This document shows, piece by piece, positions 16,182 through 24,481 of a DNA stretch of 64,000 bases. Every line of letters starts with the position of its first letter. The stretch's first letter is position 1. Below the pieces are notes generated by a model. It was not told where the DNA came from and made no database searches. It was given only the letters and a program-made list of their open reading frames with translations. Location of the stretch: NCBI GenBank assembly GCA_900618065.1, contig UYIL01000003.1, positions 1,674,001-1,738,000 of the forward strand. Direction: 5' to 3'. A program made the position numbers and the translations under genes. The DNA is from Streptococcus thermophilus. Its GTDB lineage: Bacteria > Actinomycetota > Actinomycetes > Mycobacteriales > Mycobacteriaceae.

Positions 16182-17300
16182 ATGGCAACGGTGATCTACG
16201 ACAAGGCCACGAGGATTTATCCGAAGGCGGTCAAACCAAGCGTCGATAAGCTCGATCTTGAAATTGCGGACGGCGAGTTTCTTGTTCTCGTCGGGCCGTC
16301 TGGCTCCGGAAAATCCACCGCGCTGCGCATGCTAGCGGGCTTGGAGGAGACGAACGAGGGACGCATTCTGATCGGCGACCGCGATGTCACGAACGAGTCG
16401 CCGAAAGACCGCGACATCGCCATGGTCTTCCAGAACTACGCCCTATACCCGCACATGACCGTGCGCGAGAACATGGGTTTCGCCCTGAAGATCGCGGGCA
16501 TGGATAAAGGCGATATCGACCGACGCGTCGAGGAAGCCGCGAAAACGCTCGACCTGACTGAGTACCTCGACCGCAAACCGAAGGCGCTGTCCGGTGGGCA
16601 GCGTCAGCGTGTGGCCATGGGGCGCGCCATCGTGCGCGAGCCGCAGGTCTTCCTCATGGATGAGCCGCTGTCCAACCTGGATGCGAAGCTGCGTGTGCAG
16701 ACCCGTACTCAGATTGCCAGCCTCCAGCGCCGCATGGGTGTGACCACCATTTACGTCACTCACGACCAGACCGAGGCCTTGACCATGGGCGACCGGATCG
16801 CTGTGCTCAACTTCGGTGTGTTGCAGCAGGTGGGCACCCCGCGTGAGCTGTATGAGGAGCCCGTCAACGTCTTCGTCGCCGGATTCATCGGTTCCCCGGC
16901 GATGAACCTGTCCACGTTCAATGTTGAAGGCGAGGTTGCGCGACTTGGCGAGGCATCCATCCCGCTCGCACCTGAGCACGTTCGGGCTCTCACGCCGGAG
17001 GACAACAACCAGATCATCATCGGGTTCCGCCCAGAGGCTCTGACCGTTGTTCCGGAGACCACCGAGCACACTGTGCCCGTTGAGGTCGATTTCATCGAGG
17101 AACTCGGCTCCGATTCGTTCATCTACGGTCACCTGGTCGGCGGCGAGTGGCGCGAAGAGGGCGTGGACGATTCCGCGGCAGGCCAGATTGTGGTGCGCGT
17201 CACACCGATGTCCGGGATCAAAGACGGTGACATCATCCACGTCACCGTCAATGAGGGCGGTCTGCACGTGTTCTCCAAGGCCACCGGGAAAAGGATCTAG
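16182..17300 (+). CDS. musK: Sugar ABC transporter ATP-binding protein (MalK/MsiK type)
   Basis: A 372-residue CUT1-family ATPase. Walker A is GPSGSGKST at about 39-47, the Q-loop is VFQNYALYPH, the signature is LSGGQRQR, Walker B is VFLMDEPLSNLDAK and the switch His is in YVTHDQTEA. A MalK-type regulatory domain follows from about 240 to the end. It is the first gene of a six-gene plus-strand operon with a binding lipoprotein, two permeases and a MusI-like protein, the composition of the C. glutamicum maltose importer MusEFGK2I. The symbol rests on that gene-order analogy; trehalose or another alpha-glucoside remains possible. Confidence 0.8.
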   Translation: MATVIYDKATRIYPKAVKPSVDKLDLEIADGEFLVLVGPSGSGKSTALRMLAGLEETNEGRILIGDRDVTNESPKDRDIAMVFQNYALYPHMTVRENMGFALKIAGMDKGDIDRRVEEAAKTLDLTEYLDRKPKALSGGQRQRVAMGRAIVREPQVFLMDEPLSNLDAKLRVQTRTQIASLQRRMGVTTIYVTHDQTEALTMGDRIAVLNFGVLQQVGTPRELYEEPVNVFVAGFIGSPAMNLSTFNVEGEVARLGEASIPLAPEHVRALTPEDNNQIIIGFRPEALTVVPETTEHTVPVEVDFIEELGSDSFIYGHLVGGEWREEGVDDSAAGQIVVRVTPMSGIKDGDIIHVTVNEGGLHVFSKATGKRI

Positions 17301-17335
17301 AACAAGCCGCGCTTTCCGCGTGGGGTGAAGTAACC

Positions 17336-18616
17336 ATGTCAGAGAAAATGAGCATTCAGTCGCCGGCCTATGCCAAGGTGCTGCTTCGTCTGCCATGGTC
17401 CACCCCGCTGGAGAACTGGCCGGCTGAGCTGCTCGCTGCGCACCCGCGGGGTATTTCGCGGCATACGGTTCGACTGATTTCTGCCGGGGGAGCGGCTCTG
17501 GCCATCAAAGAGATCGGCGAGTCGGTGGCGTACCACGAGTACCGCACGCTGAAAAAGCTCCGTACCCTCGACATTCCGTGTGTGACTCCCGTCGCTGTCG
17601 TGGCTAACCGCACCAGCGCGTCGGGGGAAGAGCAACTCACACCGTGCCTGGTCACGGAGCACCTGGAATTCTCGTTGCCGTACCGCGACGTGTTCAGTCG
17701 AGCACTGGGTCCAGAGACGGTGAGCAAGCTGATTCGGGCACTTGCGGTGCTGCTCGTTCGCCTTCACCTGCTGAATTTCTATTGGGGCGACGTGTCGTTG
17801 TCGAACACCTTGTTCCGCCGCGACGCAGACGAGTTCTCCGCGTACCTGGTTGACGCTGAGACTGGTGAGTTTCACGAGCCGCTCTCGCGCGGACGCAGGC
17901 TTTACGACGTCGAGCTCGCCCGGGTCAACATCATCGGCGAACTCATGGACCTTCAAGCAGGTGGATACATCGACGCCGCTGTGGATGTCATCGCGCTGGG
18001 CAACGCTGTCGACGCGATCTACCACGAACTGTGGGGCCTCATGACGGAGGAGCTGGTTGTCGAAGGCGATGCCTTCGCCCAAATTGCCGAGCACGTGGAA
18101 AAGATTCACGCCCTCGGCTTCGACATCGGTGAGACCGAGATCAGCCATGAGAGTAGGACCGGTGCTGGCAACGAGACCGTGGATGTCTACCGTGTGAGCA
18201 TCGAACCGGCCGTGTTCTCCACCGGCTTCCATCGCCGCAAGCTCAAACAACTCACTGGGTTGGACGTCCAGGACAGGCAAGCGCAGCGGTTGCTGGGTGA
18301 GATGGAGGTCTACCGGGCGCTCCACCACGATGGTGCACTGTCCCAAGAGGAAGTCGCGCTCGACTGGTTGGTGAACCGGTACGACCCGATCGTCGCGCTC
18401 ACGCCGCCCGCATTGCGCGCGAAGCTTGAGCCCGTCCAAGTCTTCCACGAGATTCTGGACCACCGCTGGTTCGTCTCCGAAAATGAGTCGCGCTACGTGC
18501 CCCTCGACGAAGCAGCCCAATCCTACTTCCGCACCATCCTGCCTGCCCGGCCCGATGAGGCGCGCATTTACACTGCTGAAACCCACAATCTTGAAACGAT
18601 GATCGATGATGAATGA
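17336..18616 (+). CDS. DUF4032 protein with a kinase-like N-terminal fold
   Basis: A 426-residue soluble protein of the DUF4032 type. The N-terminal half carries a protein-kinase-like pattern: AIKEI with K58, an acidic residue in AYHEYR (E68), the catalytic-loop-like WGDVSLSNTLF with D152 and N157, and LVDAE with D173 in the place of the kinase DFG Asp. The C-terminal half (about 230-426) is the DUF4032 part, with an AINRYDPI-like stretch LVNRYDPIVALTPP. It lies between the ATPase and the lipoprotein genes of a sugar importer. Phosphorylation of a sugar, lipid or protein is plausible but untested; the family has no established function that I know of. Confidence 0.75.
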   Translation: MSEKMSIQSPAYAKVLLRLPWSTPLENWPAELLAAHPRGISRHTVRLISAGGAALAIKEIGESVAYHEYRTLKKLRTLDIPCVTPVAVVANRTSASGEEQLTPCLVTEHLEFSLPYRDVFSRALGPETVSKLIRALAVLLVRLHLLNFYWGDVSLSNTLFRRDADEFSAYLVDAETGEFHEPLSRGRRLYDVELARVNIIGELMDLQAGGYIDAAVDVIALGNAVDAIYHELWGLMTEELVVEGDAFAQIAEHVEKIHALGFDIGETEISHESRTGAGNETVDVYRVSIEPAVFSTGFHRRKLKQLTGLDVQDRQAQRLLGEMEVYRALHHDGALSQEEVALDWLVNRYDPIVALTPPALRAKLEPVQVFHEILDHRWFVSENESRYVPLDEAAQSYFRTILPARPDEARIYTAETHNLETMIDDE

Positions 18617-18626
18617 GGTACATTCC

Positions 18627-19970
18627 ATGCAACCGACCACCCGTGCACTAGCGGCGGCTGCCGCCGTCGGGTTGAGCGCGTCGCTGCTGACTGCCTGTGG
18701 GCAGAGCAACGGCCCGAACGTGTACTACCTGAACTTCAAACCGGAGCAGGCCGAGGCATTCGAAAAGGTCGCCGAGGAGTACACCGCCGAGACCGGAGTG
18801 CCGGTCAAGGTGGTTACCGCCGCCTCCGGCTCTTACATGCAGACGCTGAAGGCCGAGATGGCGAAATCCAACGCGCCGACGCTGTTCCAGATCAACGGCC
18901 AAGAAGGCTACGGCATCTGGAAGGACTACCTGGCCGACATGTCCGACTTCGAGATTGCCACGTCACTGCAGGACGACGCCCAGCCCATCACTGACCCCGA
19001 CGGCAAGATCGTGGGCGTTCCGTTCGCGATGGAGGGCTTCGGAATCCTCTACAACGAAGAGATCATGGAAGCTTACTTCGCGCTTCCTGATGCGAAGGTC
19101 ACCTCGATGGAGGAGCTCAATTCCTTCGATGACTTGAAGGCCGTGGCCGAGGACATGCAGGAGCGCAAAGACGAGCTGGGCATCCAGGGCGTGTTCGCAG
19201 CAACGTCGCTTGGTGCGGGCGAAGAGTGGCGGTGGACGAACCACCTCATGAACGGCCCGCTCCACTACGAGATCGAAGACCGCGGTGTCCAAGACTTCGC
19301 TGATCTGCGCGATCTCGAGTTCACGTACGGCGAGAATTACCACAACCTGCTCGACTTGTACCTGGAAAACTCCACGGTCAAACCTAGCTTGGCACCTGCC
19401 CGCGCAGTGTCCGACGCGATGGCGGAATTCGCCACCGGTAAGGCCGCGATGGTCCAAAACGGCAACTGGGCTTGGGGGCAGATTTCCGGGGAGGGCGGCA
19501 ACACCGTCAAAGAGGACAAGATCAAGTTCATGCCCATGTACATGGGTCTGCCGAACGAGGAGAATGTCGGGCTCAACGTGGGCACCGAAAACTTCCTGTC
19601 AGTCAATAACAAGGCCAGCGAAGAAGACCAGAAGGCCACGCAAGACTTCCTCGACTGGCTCTTCCTGTCCGAGCGCGGCAAGGAGCTCGTCGTCAACGAA
19701 CTGGGTTTTATCGCCCCGTTTGAGAACTACGGCATCGACGACGTTCCAGATGATCCGCTGGCGCGCCAAGTGCAGGAAGCGCTTAACGACGACTCCGTCG
19801 AGGCCCTCCCGTGGGACTTCCAGTATTCCCCGAACCAACAGTTCCGTGACCTGTACGGCCAGAACCTTGCGCAGTACGCCAACGGAAACATGTCGTGGGA
19901 GGACCTCGTGCGCAAACTCAAAGAGGACTGGACTTACGAGATGGACAACCAGATCGCCTTGATGGATTAG
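18627..19970 (+). CDS. musE: Sugar ABC transporter substrate-binding lipoprotein (MusE-like)
   Basis: A 447-residue family 1 solute-binding lipoprotein. The signal peptide MQPTTRALAAAAAVGLSASL ends in the lipobox LTAC with Cys at 24. Mature-domain features include TLFQINGQEGYGIWKDYL, GVPFAMEGFGILYNEEIM and MVQNGNWAWGQI. I start at ATG 18627 because GAGG, which overlaps the stop codon of the preceding gene, is 8 bases upstream; earlier in-frame codons would put charged residues before the signal peptide. It delivers a sugar, probably maltose or a related alpha-glucoside, to the two permeases encoded next. Confidence 0.85.
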   Translation: MQPTTRALAAAAAVGLSASLLTACGQSNGPNVYYLNFKPEQAEAFEKVAEEYTAETGVPVKVVTAASGSYMQTLKAEMAKSNAPTLFQINGQEGYGIWKDYLADMSDFEIATSLQDDAQPITDPDGKIVGVPFAMEGFGILYNEEIMEAYFALPDAKVTSMEELNSFDDLKAVAEDMQERKDELGIQGVFAATSLGAGEEWRWTNHLMNGPLHYEIEDRGVQDFADLRDLEFTYGENYHNLLDLYLENSTVKPSLAPARAVSDAMAEFATGKAAMVQNGNWAWGQISGEGGNTVKEDKIKFMPMYMGLPNEENVGLNVGTENFLSVNNKASEEDQKATQDFLDWLFLSERGKELVVNELGFIAPFENYGIDDVPDDPLARQVQEALNDDSVEALPWDFQYSPNQQFRDLYGQNLAQYANGNMSWEDLVRKLKEDWTYEMDNQIALMD

Positions 19971-20000
19971 GCGGACCGGGAGCAACCAAGGGACCACACC

Positions 20001-20846
20001 ATGCAAGAGACACTGAAGAAATATTTCCCCATCTTCGTGCTGCCGACACTGATAGCATTCGGCATCGCGTTCTTCGTGCCGTTTCTCGTCGGTACGGCGC
20101 TATCATTCACTGACTTCACCACTATTACCGATGCCACATGGGTCGGCCTGGACAACTATGCGCGCGTTTTCTCCGAGCGTGAAGGGTTCGTCTCGGCGCT
20201 TCTGTTCACGATCCTGGTGGCGGTGGTGTCCATCATCACCGTCAACGTCATCGCTTTTGCGATCGCGTGGACGCTGACGCGGAAACTGCGCGGCACGAAC
20301 TTCTTCCGAACGGTGTTCTTCATGCCGAACCTGATCGGCGGGATCGTCCTGGGCTACACCTGGCAGTCGATGATCAATGCTGTGCTGGCGAACTACGAGA
20401 CCACGATCGCCGCGGACTGGCGATTCGGATACGCCGGCCTGATCATGCTCATGAACTGGCAGCTCATCGGGTACATGATGATCATTTACATCGCCGGGTT
20501 GCAGAACGTCCCGTCGGAACTCATCGAAGCCGCTGAGATCGACGGTGTGTCCAAATGGGAAGAACTGCGTCACGTGACCATCCCGCTGATGATGCCGTCA
20601 ATCACCATCTGCTTGTTCCTGACGCTGTCGAACACGTTCAAGGTCTACGACCAGAACTTGGCGCTTACCGACGGCGCACCCGGAGGCGAGACCGAAATGG
20701 TCGCCCTCAACATTGTCAAGACCATGTTCAACCGCGTGGGCGCCGAAGGCGTGGGGCAGGCGAAGGCAGTCATCTTCGTCGTCGTTGTCGTCGCCATCGC
20801 AATGTTCCAGCTGCGCGCCACCCGCAGCAGGGAAGTGGAGGCTTAA
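20001..20846 (+). CDS. musF: Sugar ABC transporter permease (MalF/UgpA type)
   Basis: A 281-residue inner-membrane subunit with six predicted transmembrane helices (first at about 14-34, FVLPTLIAFGIAFFVPFLVG). The cytoplasmic EAA loop that docks onto the ATPase is visible as EAAEIDGVSKWEEL followed by IPLMMPSI. Length is at the short end for MalF-like permeases; it lacks the large periplasmic loop of enteric MalF. The gene begins 30 bases after musE, and its stop codon lies 3 bases before the next permease gene, so it is part of the same operon. Confidence 0.88.
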   Translation: MQETLKKYFPIFVLPTLIAFGIAFFVPFLVGTALSFTDFTTITDATWVGLDNYARVFSEREGFVSALLFTILVAVVSIITVNVIAFAIAWTLTRKLRGTNFFRTVFFMPNLIGGIVLGYTWQSMINAVLANYETTIAADWRFGYAGLIMLMNWQLIGYMMIIYIAGLQNVPSELIEAAEIDGVSKWEELRHVTIPLMMPSITICLFLTLSNTFKVYDQNLALTDGAPGGETEMVALNIVKTMFNRVGAEGVGQAKAVIFVVVVVAIAMFQLRATRSREVEA

Positions 20847-20849
20847 ACC

Positions 20850-21794
20850 ATGACTACCCGTATCAACGCAACCGATAAAGCGGTCGAAGAAGAGACAGAG
20901 GCAGCCGGAATGAAGGCGCCGTCGAAAAGCGACAAACGCTCCCCTGTCGACGAATCCACAGTGTCCGGCGGAGCAAAAGTACTCATCTACGCAGTACTGA
21001 TCTTCCTGACTGTCGTGTTCCTCGGGCCGATCTTCTTCATCCTGTTGAACTCGTTCAAGGACCGCTTCGGCATTTCCACTAACCCGTTTGCGCTGCCAGT
21101 CGGTGAACTATGGGCCGGGCTGACCAACTACATCACCGGTGTGCAGGGTGAAGGGTTCGGATGGGCGATCGTGTGGTCGTTCGTCATCACGATTAGCTCT
21201 GTCGTGGTGATCGTGTTTTTCTCCGCGATGACCGCCTACTACATCACCCGCGTCAAGGCGTGGTGGACGAATGCCCTCTACTACGCCTTCGTGTTCTCCA
21301 TGGTCATCCCGTTCCAAATGGTCATGTTCCCGACTGTCGTCATCGCCGACCGGCTCGGCCTGGCAAACCCGCTGGGCATGGTGGTGCTTTACCTCGGCTT
21401 CGGGGCCGGATTGTCCGTGTTCATGTTCTCCGGATTCGTGAAATCCATTCCGCTCGAAATCGAGGAAGCCGCCTACATCGACGGCTGCTCACCTCTGGCG
21501 ACCTTCTTCCGGGTGGTTCTACCGATGCTTAAACCCACCGCCATTACCGTGGCCATCCTCAACGCCATGTGGATCTGGAACGACTACCTCCTGCCGTACT
21601 TGGTCATCGGTCTATCCACCCCGTACCGCACCATCCCGGTGGTCATCCAGCAATTCGTCGGCTCCCAGGGCGACCGCGACCTGGGGGCAATGATGGCCAT
21701 GCTGGTGCTGGCCATCACCCCGATCATCATCTTCTACGTCGCCGCCCAGAAGCACATCATCGAAGGTGTCGCCGCAGGTGCTGTGAAGGGTTAA
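20850..21794 (+). CDS. musG: Sugar ABC transporter permease (MalG/UgpE type)
   Basis: A 314-residue permease. A hydrophilic N-terminal 40 residues (charged, Lys/Glu/Asp-rich) precede six transmembrane helices starting with VLIYAVLIFLTVVFLGPIFF at about 45-65. The EAA loop is EAAYIDGCSPLATFFRV followed by LPMLKPT, and WIWNDYLLPYLV is the conserved region after it. It starts 3 bases after the musF stop with a GGAGG site inside musF. It pairs with MusF to form the membrane channel of the importer. Confidence 0.88.
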   Translation: MTTRINATDKAVEEETEAAGMKAPSKSDKRSPVDESTVSGGAKVLIYAVLIFLTVVFLGPIFFILLNSFKDRFGISTNPFALPVGELWAGLTNYITGVQGEGFGWAIVWSFVITISSVVVIVFFSAMTAYYITRVKAWWTNALYYAFVFSMVIPFQMVMFPTVVIADRLGLANPLGMVVLYLGFGAGLSVFMFSGFVKSIPLEIEEAAYIDGCSPLATFFRVVLPMLKPTAITVAILNAMWIWNDYLLPYLVIGLSTPYRTIPVVIQQFVGSQGDRDLGAMMAMLVLAITPIIIFYVAAQKHIIEGVAAGAVKG

Positions 21795-21806
21795 CCGCGA
21801 GAGCAC

Positions 21807-22442
21807 ATGCAGATCTTCCACCCCGACTCGAAGTTCATGGCGGCGTTCACGCTGCTGGCGGACATCGTCATCCTCAACATGCTGCTTGTGGTCACTTCCT
21901 TGCCAGTAGTGACCGGTGGTGCAGCGTGGCGGGCCGCTAATGTCGTGGTCGGGGACATGGTGCAGGGCCGGGGATCCCGGTACGGGCTCATGTTCATCCG
22001 GCAACTCACCGTGCGGTGGAAGAGCGTATCCCTCTACTGGCTGCTGCTTTTGCTGGCGGGTGCGCTTCTGGTCTACCAACAGTTTGTGGTGTTCCAAGCG
22101 GGCATCGACGGTACTGCGCTGACCGTTATCCAAGGTCTCGCTCTCTCTGGGACGTTCATCATCACCGGTATCACAGTGTGGTTCTTCGCTCTCGCCTCGC
22201 TGCCTGCGGAGGAGGACCGGGATGGTTTCGCGGAACTGGCTACAGCTGCGATTCAGAACACGTTCAGGTTCCTCGTCCGCACGGTCATCAGCGTCGCCAT
22301 CGTGGCTGGGGCAGCGTTAACCGCTCTTAAACTACCTATCGCACTGTCGGTGCCGCTGGTGTTCTTCTTCATTCCTGCCGTTGCGCTGTACCTCGTGCGA
22401 CTCGTGCTGGCGCGTCCGCTCGGGCAGGAGCTCGCTGATTAG
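21807..22442 (+). CDS. musI: DUF624/YesL-type membrane protein, MusI-like
   Basis: A 211-residue integral membrane protein with about five transmembrane segments (LADIVILNMLLVVTSLPVV, SLYWLLLLLAGALLVYQQF, LSGTFIITGITVWFFALASL and two near the C-terminus). The N-terminal pattern with TSLPVVTGGAAWRAA resembles the DUF624/YesL family found with sugar ABC systems. In C. glutamicum an additional membrane protein, MusI, is required for maltose uptake and is encoded after the permeases; this gene has that position, 12 bases after the second permease. The assignment is by context and type, not by a sequence search. Confidence 0.68.
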   Translation: MQIFHPDSKFMAAFTLLADIVILNMLLVVTSLPVVTGGAAWRAANVVVGDMVQGRGSRYGLMFIRQLTVRWKSVSLYWLLLLLAGALLVYQQFVVFQAGIDGTALTVIQGLALSGTFIITGITVWFFALASLPAEEDRDGFAELATAAIQNTFRFLVRTVISVAIVAGAALTALKLPIALSVPLVFFFIPAVALYLVRLVLARPLGQELAD

Positions 22443-22484
22443 ACCCGGGCGCTGGGGCGGCGGGCGCGAGCGCGTTCGGGGAGA

Positions 22485-22578
22485 CATTTTCGTGCCGTCC
22501 ACGCGTCAAGTAACTCCCGTCACACCAGCAACAACTGAGCTGGGAGTTTGTGGGGCCGATTTCAACGGCACGAAAATG
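22485..22578. repeat. 94-bp element bounded by perfect 14-bp inverted repeats
   Basis: CATTTTCGTGCCGT (22485-22498) and ACGGCACGAAAATG (22565-22578) are perfect reverse complements. The 66-base interior contains another hairpin, AACTCCC...GGGAGTT with inner CCAGC/GCTGG. There is no coding potential inside. It lies in the gap between the convergent musI and HEPN-CBS genes. The arms are not followed by T runs on either strand, so it is not a standard terminator; a MITE-like element or a structured RNA are the alternatives. Confidence 0.7.
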
Positions 22579-22659
22579 CGAGAAAGCTTATGCGTTCACG
22601 GCGGCGCGGGGCGAACCGGCAGGGTTCTTTCCGTGGGCTGTGGATGGACGCCGGGGCGG

Positions 22660-23379
22660 CTAGGCGGCGTCGAAAAGCGCGGGCAGATTCGAGGCTGTGA
22701 CCACGCACAGCGGCTGCTGATTCGGGTTGCCGTGCTCGGTGATAATGACCAGGCGGGGCAGTGTGCGCTCGTTGCCGGGCGACGTGAGCGCGTGAATAAC
22801 CTCGACTGCAGTGGCAGTGCGGGGCATGAAAATCGCGTGGTCTTTGGGCTCATTGTGGGAGAGGATCTCTCCGACGGGCTTGGCGCTAATGGTGTCGTCT
22901 TCGGCGAGGTCCTCGGCGAGCCAGCGGGCAATGGTGTTGGTAGTCAAGACGCCGACGCACTGGTGGTCGTCGTACACGGGGAACTGGGAAATGCCGGTGT
23001 CGCGGATGACGCGCAGGGGCTCGTGAATGTCGTCATCGGGTGAGAACGTGATCACGTCCTGGTGGCCGAGGATGTCGATGGCCAGCGGGGGGTCGAGAAG
23101 TTGGTCGCGGATCCGCTCGATCTCAACGACGGTCTCCGGCAGCGGTTCGGCGATGGGGCGGAAATCCTGCCATTCCCCGTGGCTGATGGCGTTGCGGAGG
23201 CTGGCGAACTCTTTCAAGTCATTGGCCTGGGCAGGAGTGACAATGTTGTTCTTCTCCGCCTTGGAGACCATCCAGTTGAAGCTGTCCGACTTTTTCGCAT
23301 CTAAAGCGGTGCGGAGGTAGCTCTCAATGTCATTGAAGGCGGCCATGAAGGGCACTGCGCGGTTGGTGGGTTCGCTCAT
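22660..23379 (-). CDS. Predicted HEPN-like domain fused to tandem CBS domains
   Basis: A 239-residue cytosolic protein. Residues 12-95 look all-helical and contain FASLRNAISHGEW, where R62, N63 and H67 form the RN-x3-H pattern (Rx4H) typical of HEPN-type RNases. Residues about 105-165 and 170-238 form two CBS repeats (ISQFPVYDDHQCVGVLTT and LPRLVIITEHGNPNQQPLCV), which usually bind adenine nucleotides or SAM. It follows the metallopeptidase gene on the same strand with a 15-base gap but has no clear ribosome site. The fusion suggests a nucleotide-controlled RNA-cleaving or RNA-binding protein; this is inference. CBS assignment is firm, HEPN is tentative. Confidence 0.7.
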   Translation of the reverse strand: MSEPTNRAVPFMAAFNDIESYLRTALDAKKSDSFNWMVSKAEKNNIVTPAQANDLKEFASLRNAISHGEWQDFRPIAEPLPETVVEIERIRDQLLDPPLAIDILGHQDVITFSPDDDIHEPLRVIRDTGISQFPVYDDHQCVGVLTTNTIARWLAEDLAEDDTISAKPVGEILSHNEPKDHAIFMPRTATAVEVIHALTSPGNERTLPRLVIITEHGNPNQQPLCVVTASNLPALFDAA

Positions 23380-23394
23380 GCTTAGTTAAGGGGT

Positions 23395-24303
23395 TTATTT
23401 GTAGGCACCGCGGTTAAGCGTGTCGCATTGGGACATGGAACCGGAGTTGTAGCCGGCCAGAAAGAGCTGCTGACGCTGCTCTGAAGAACCGTGCGTCCAC
23501 GCATCAGGGTCGACCTCGCGGCCAGATTGTTCCTGAATGTGGTCGTCGCCGATCGCGCGGGCGGTCTGGACTGCTTGCTTGACCTGCTCTTCGGTAATCG
23601 GCTCGAGCATCGCGTCCTCCCCCTTGTCGGCGCGGGAAGCCCACACGCCGGCATAGCAGTCGGCTTGCAGCTCGATGGCGACAGCAGCAGAGTCTTCGCC
23701 CGGGTTGTTGTAGTCGCTTAGGCCCAGGGTGCCCTCGAGATTCTGAAGGTGATGGCCCCATTCGTGGGCGACAACATACATCTGGGACAGGGATCCGTCG
23801 GAACCGCCCATGCGCTCAAGCTGGTTATAGAAGCTCACGTCGAGGTAGATCGTCTTATCCCGCGGGCAGTAGAACGGGCCGGTATCGGCGGAGGCGAAGC
23901 CGCAGCCTGTCTGCACGTCGCCTTCAAACATGCGCATATTCGGCATTGAGTAGTCCACTCCCGCCTGCTCGGGCAGAACACCGCCCCAAATGTTGTTCAA
24001 AGAGTCAGCGGTGGCGGCAGCGCGACATTCCGGAATCTCATTGACGGCACCTTCTGTCTGGCACTGGGCCAAATCGAAGCCATCGCCGCCTTGTTCGCTG
24101 TGCTGGCCTTGACCTTGGGGAGCCGGGGACGTGCCGCCGCCACCGCCTCCGCCACCCAGCAGGAAGAACAAAGCGACGAGCACCAGGGTGCCCAGTCCGC
24201 CTCCGCCGACCATGATGGGCATGCCGCCACCGCCGCGGCGGCCGCTACCGCCGGAGGTGCTTACACCTTGACCCGTCGGGGTCACACCGCTCTTGAACGT
24301 CAT
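23395..24303 (-). CDS. YpfJ-family neutral zinc metallopeptidase
   Basis: A 302-residue membrane-anchored metallopeptidase. A Gly-rich cytoplasmic N-terminus (GQGVSTSGGSGRRGGGGMPI) precedes one transmembrane helix at about 35-50 (GTLVLVALFFLLGG) and a long Gly run. The extracytoplasmic catalytic domain contains YVVAHEWGHHLQNLEG (HExxH zinc motif) and a conserved Cys/Asp-rich region (CGFASADTGPFYCPRDKTIYLD). The family's substrate is unknown. I start at ATG 24303 (MTFKSG); the frame opens 37 codons earlier, overlapping the aspS promoter region, and those residues look unlike the family. Divergent from aspS. Confidence 0.85.
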   Translation of the reverse strand: MTFKSGVTPTGQGVSTSGGSGRRGGGGMPIMVGGGGLGTLVLVALFFLLGGGGGGGGTSPAPQGQGQHSEQGGDGFDLAQCQTEGAVNEIPECRAAATADSLNNIWGGVLPEQAGVDYSMPNMRMFEGDVQTGCGFASADTGPFYCPRDKTIYLDVSFYNQLERMGGSDGSLSQMYVVAHEWGHHLQNLEGTLGLSDYNNPGEDSAAVAIELQADCYAGVWASRADKGEDAMLEPITEEQVKQAVQTARAIGDDHIQEQSGREVDPDAWTHGSSEQRQQLFLAGYNSGSMSQCDTLNRGAYK

Positions 24304-24418
24304 ACGTGAATTGTGCCACAGCATCGCGCCACTGCAGCCGTGAACTGCCACAGCAAGGAACCCCGGGCGCTGAGATTCGCGGTGAACAGCCGTTCGTGGG
24401 ACTGGTCGGGCCATTGGG

Positions 24419-24424
24419 TAGACT
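24419..24424 (+). promoter_or_regulatory. -10 hexamer of aspS
   Basis: TAGACT fits the corynebacterial TANNNT -10 pattern and lies about 57 bases before the aspS start, in the divergent gap with the metallopeptidase gene. No convincing -35 is visible. Confidence 0.4.
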
Positions 24425-24481
24425 CGCGGGAGTTAAACGCAATCGCTCAAGCTCGAAACGTGGAAGGACGTGGAGTACACC

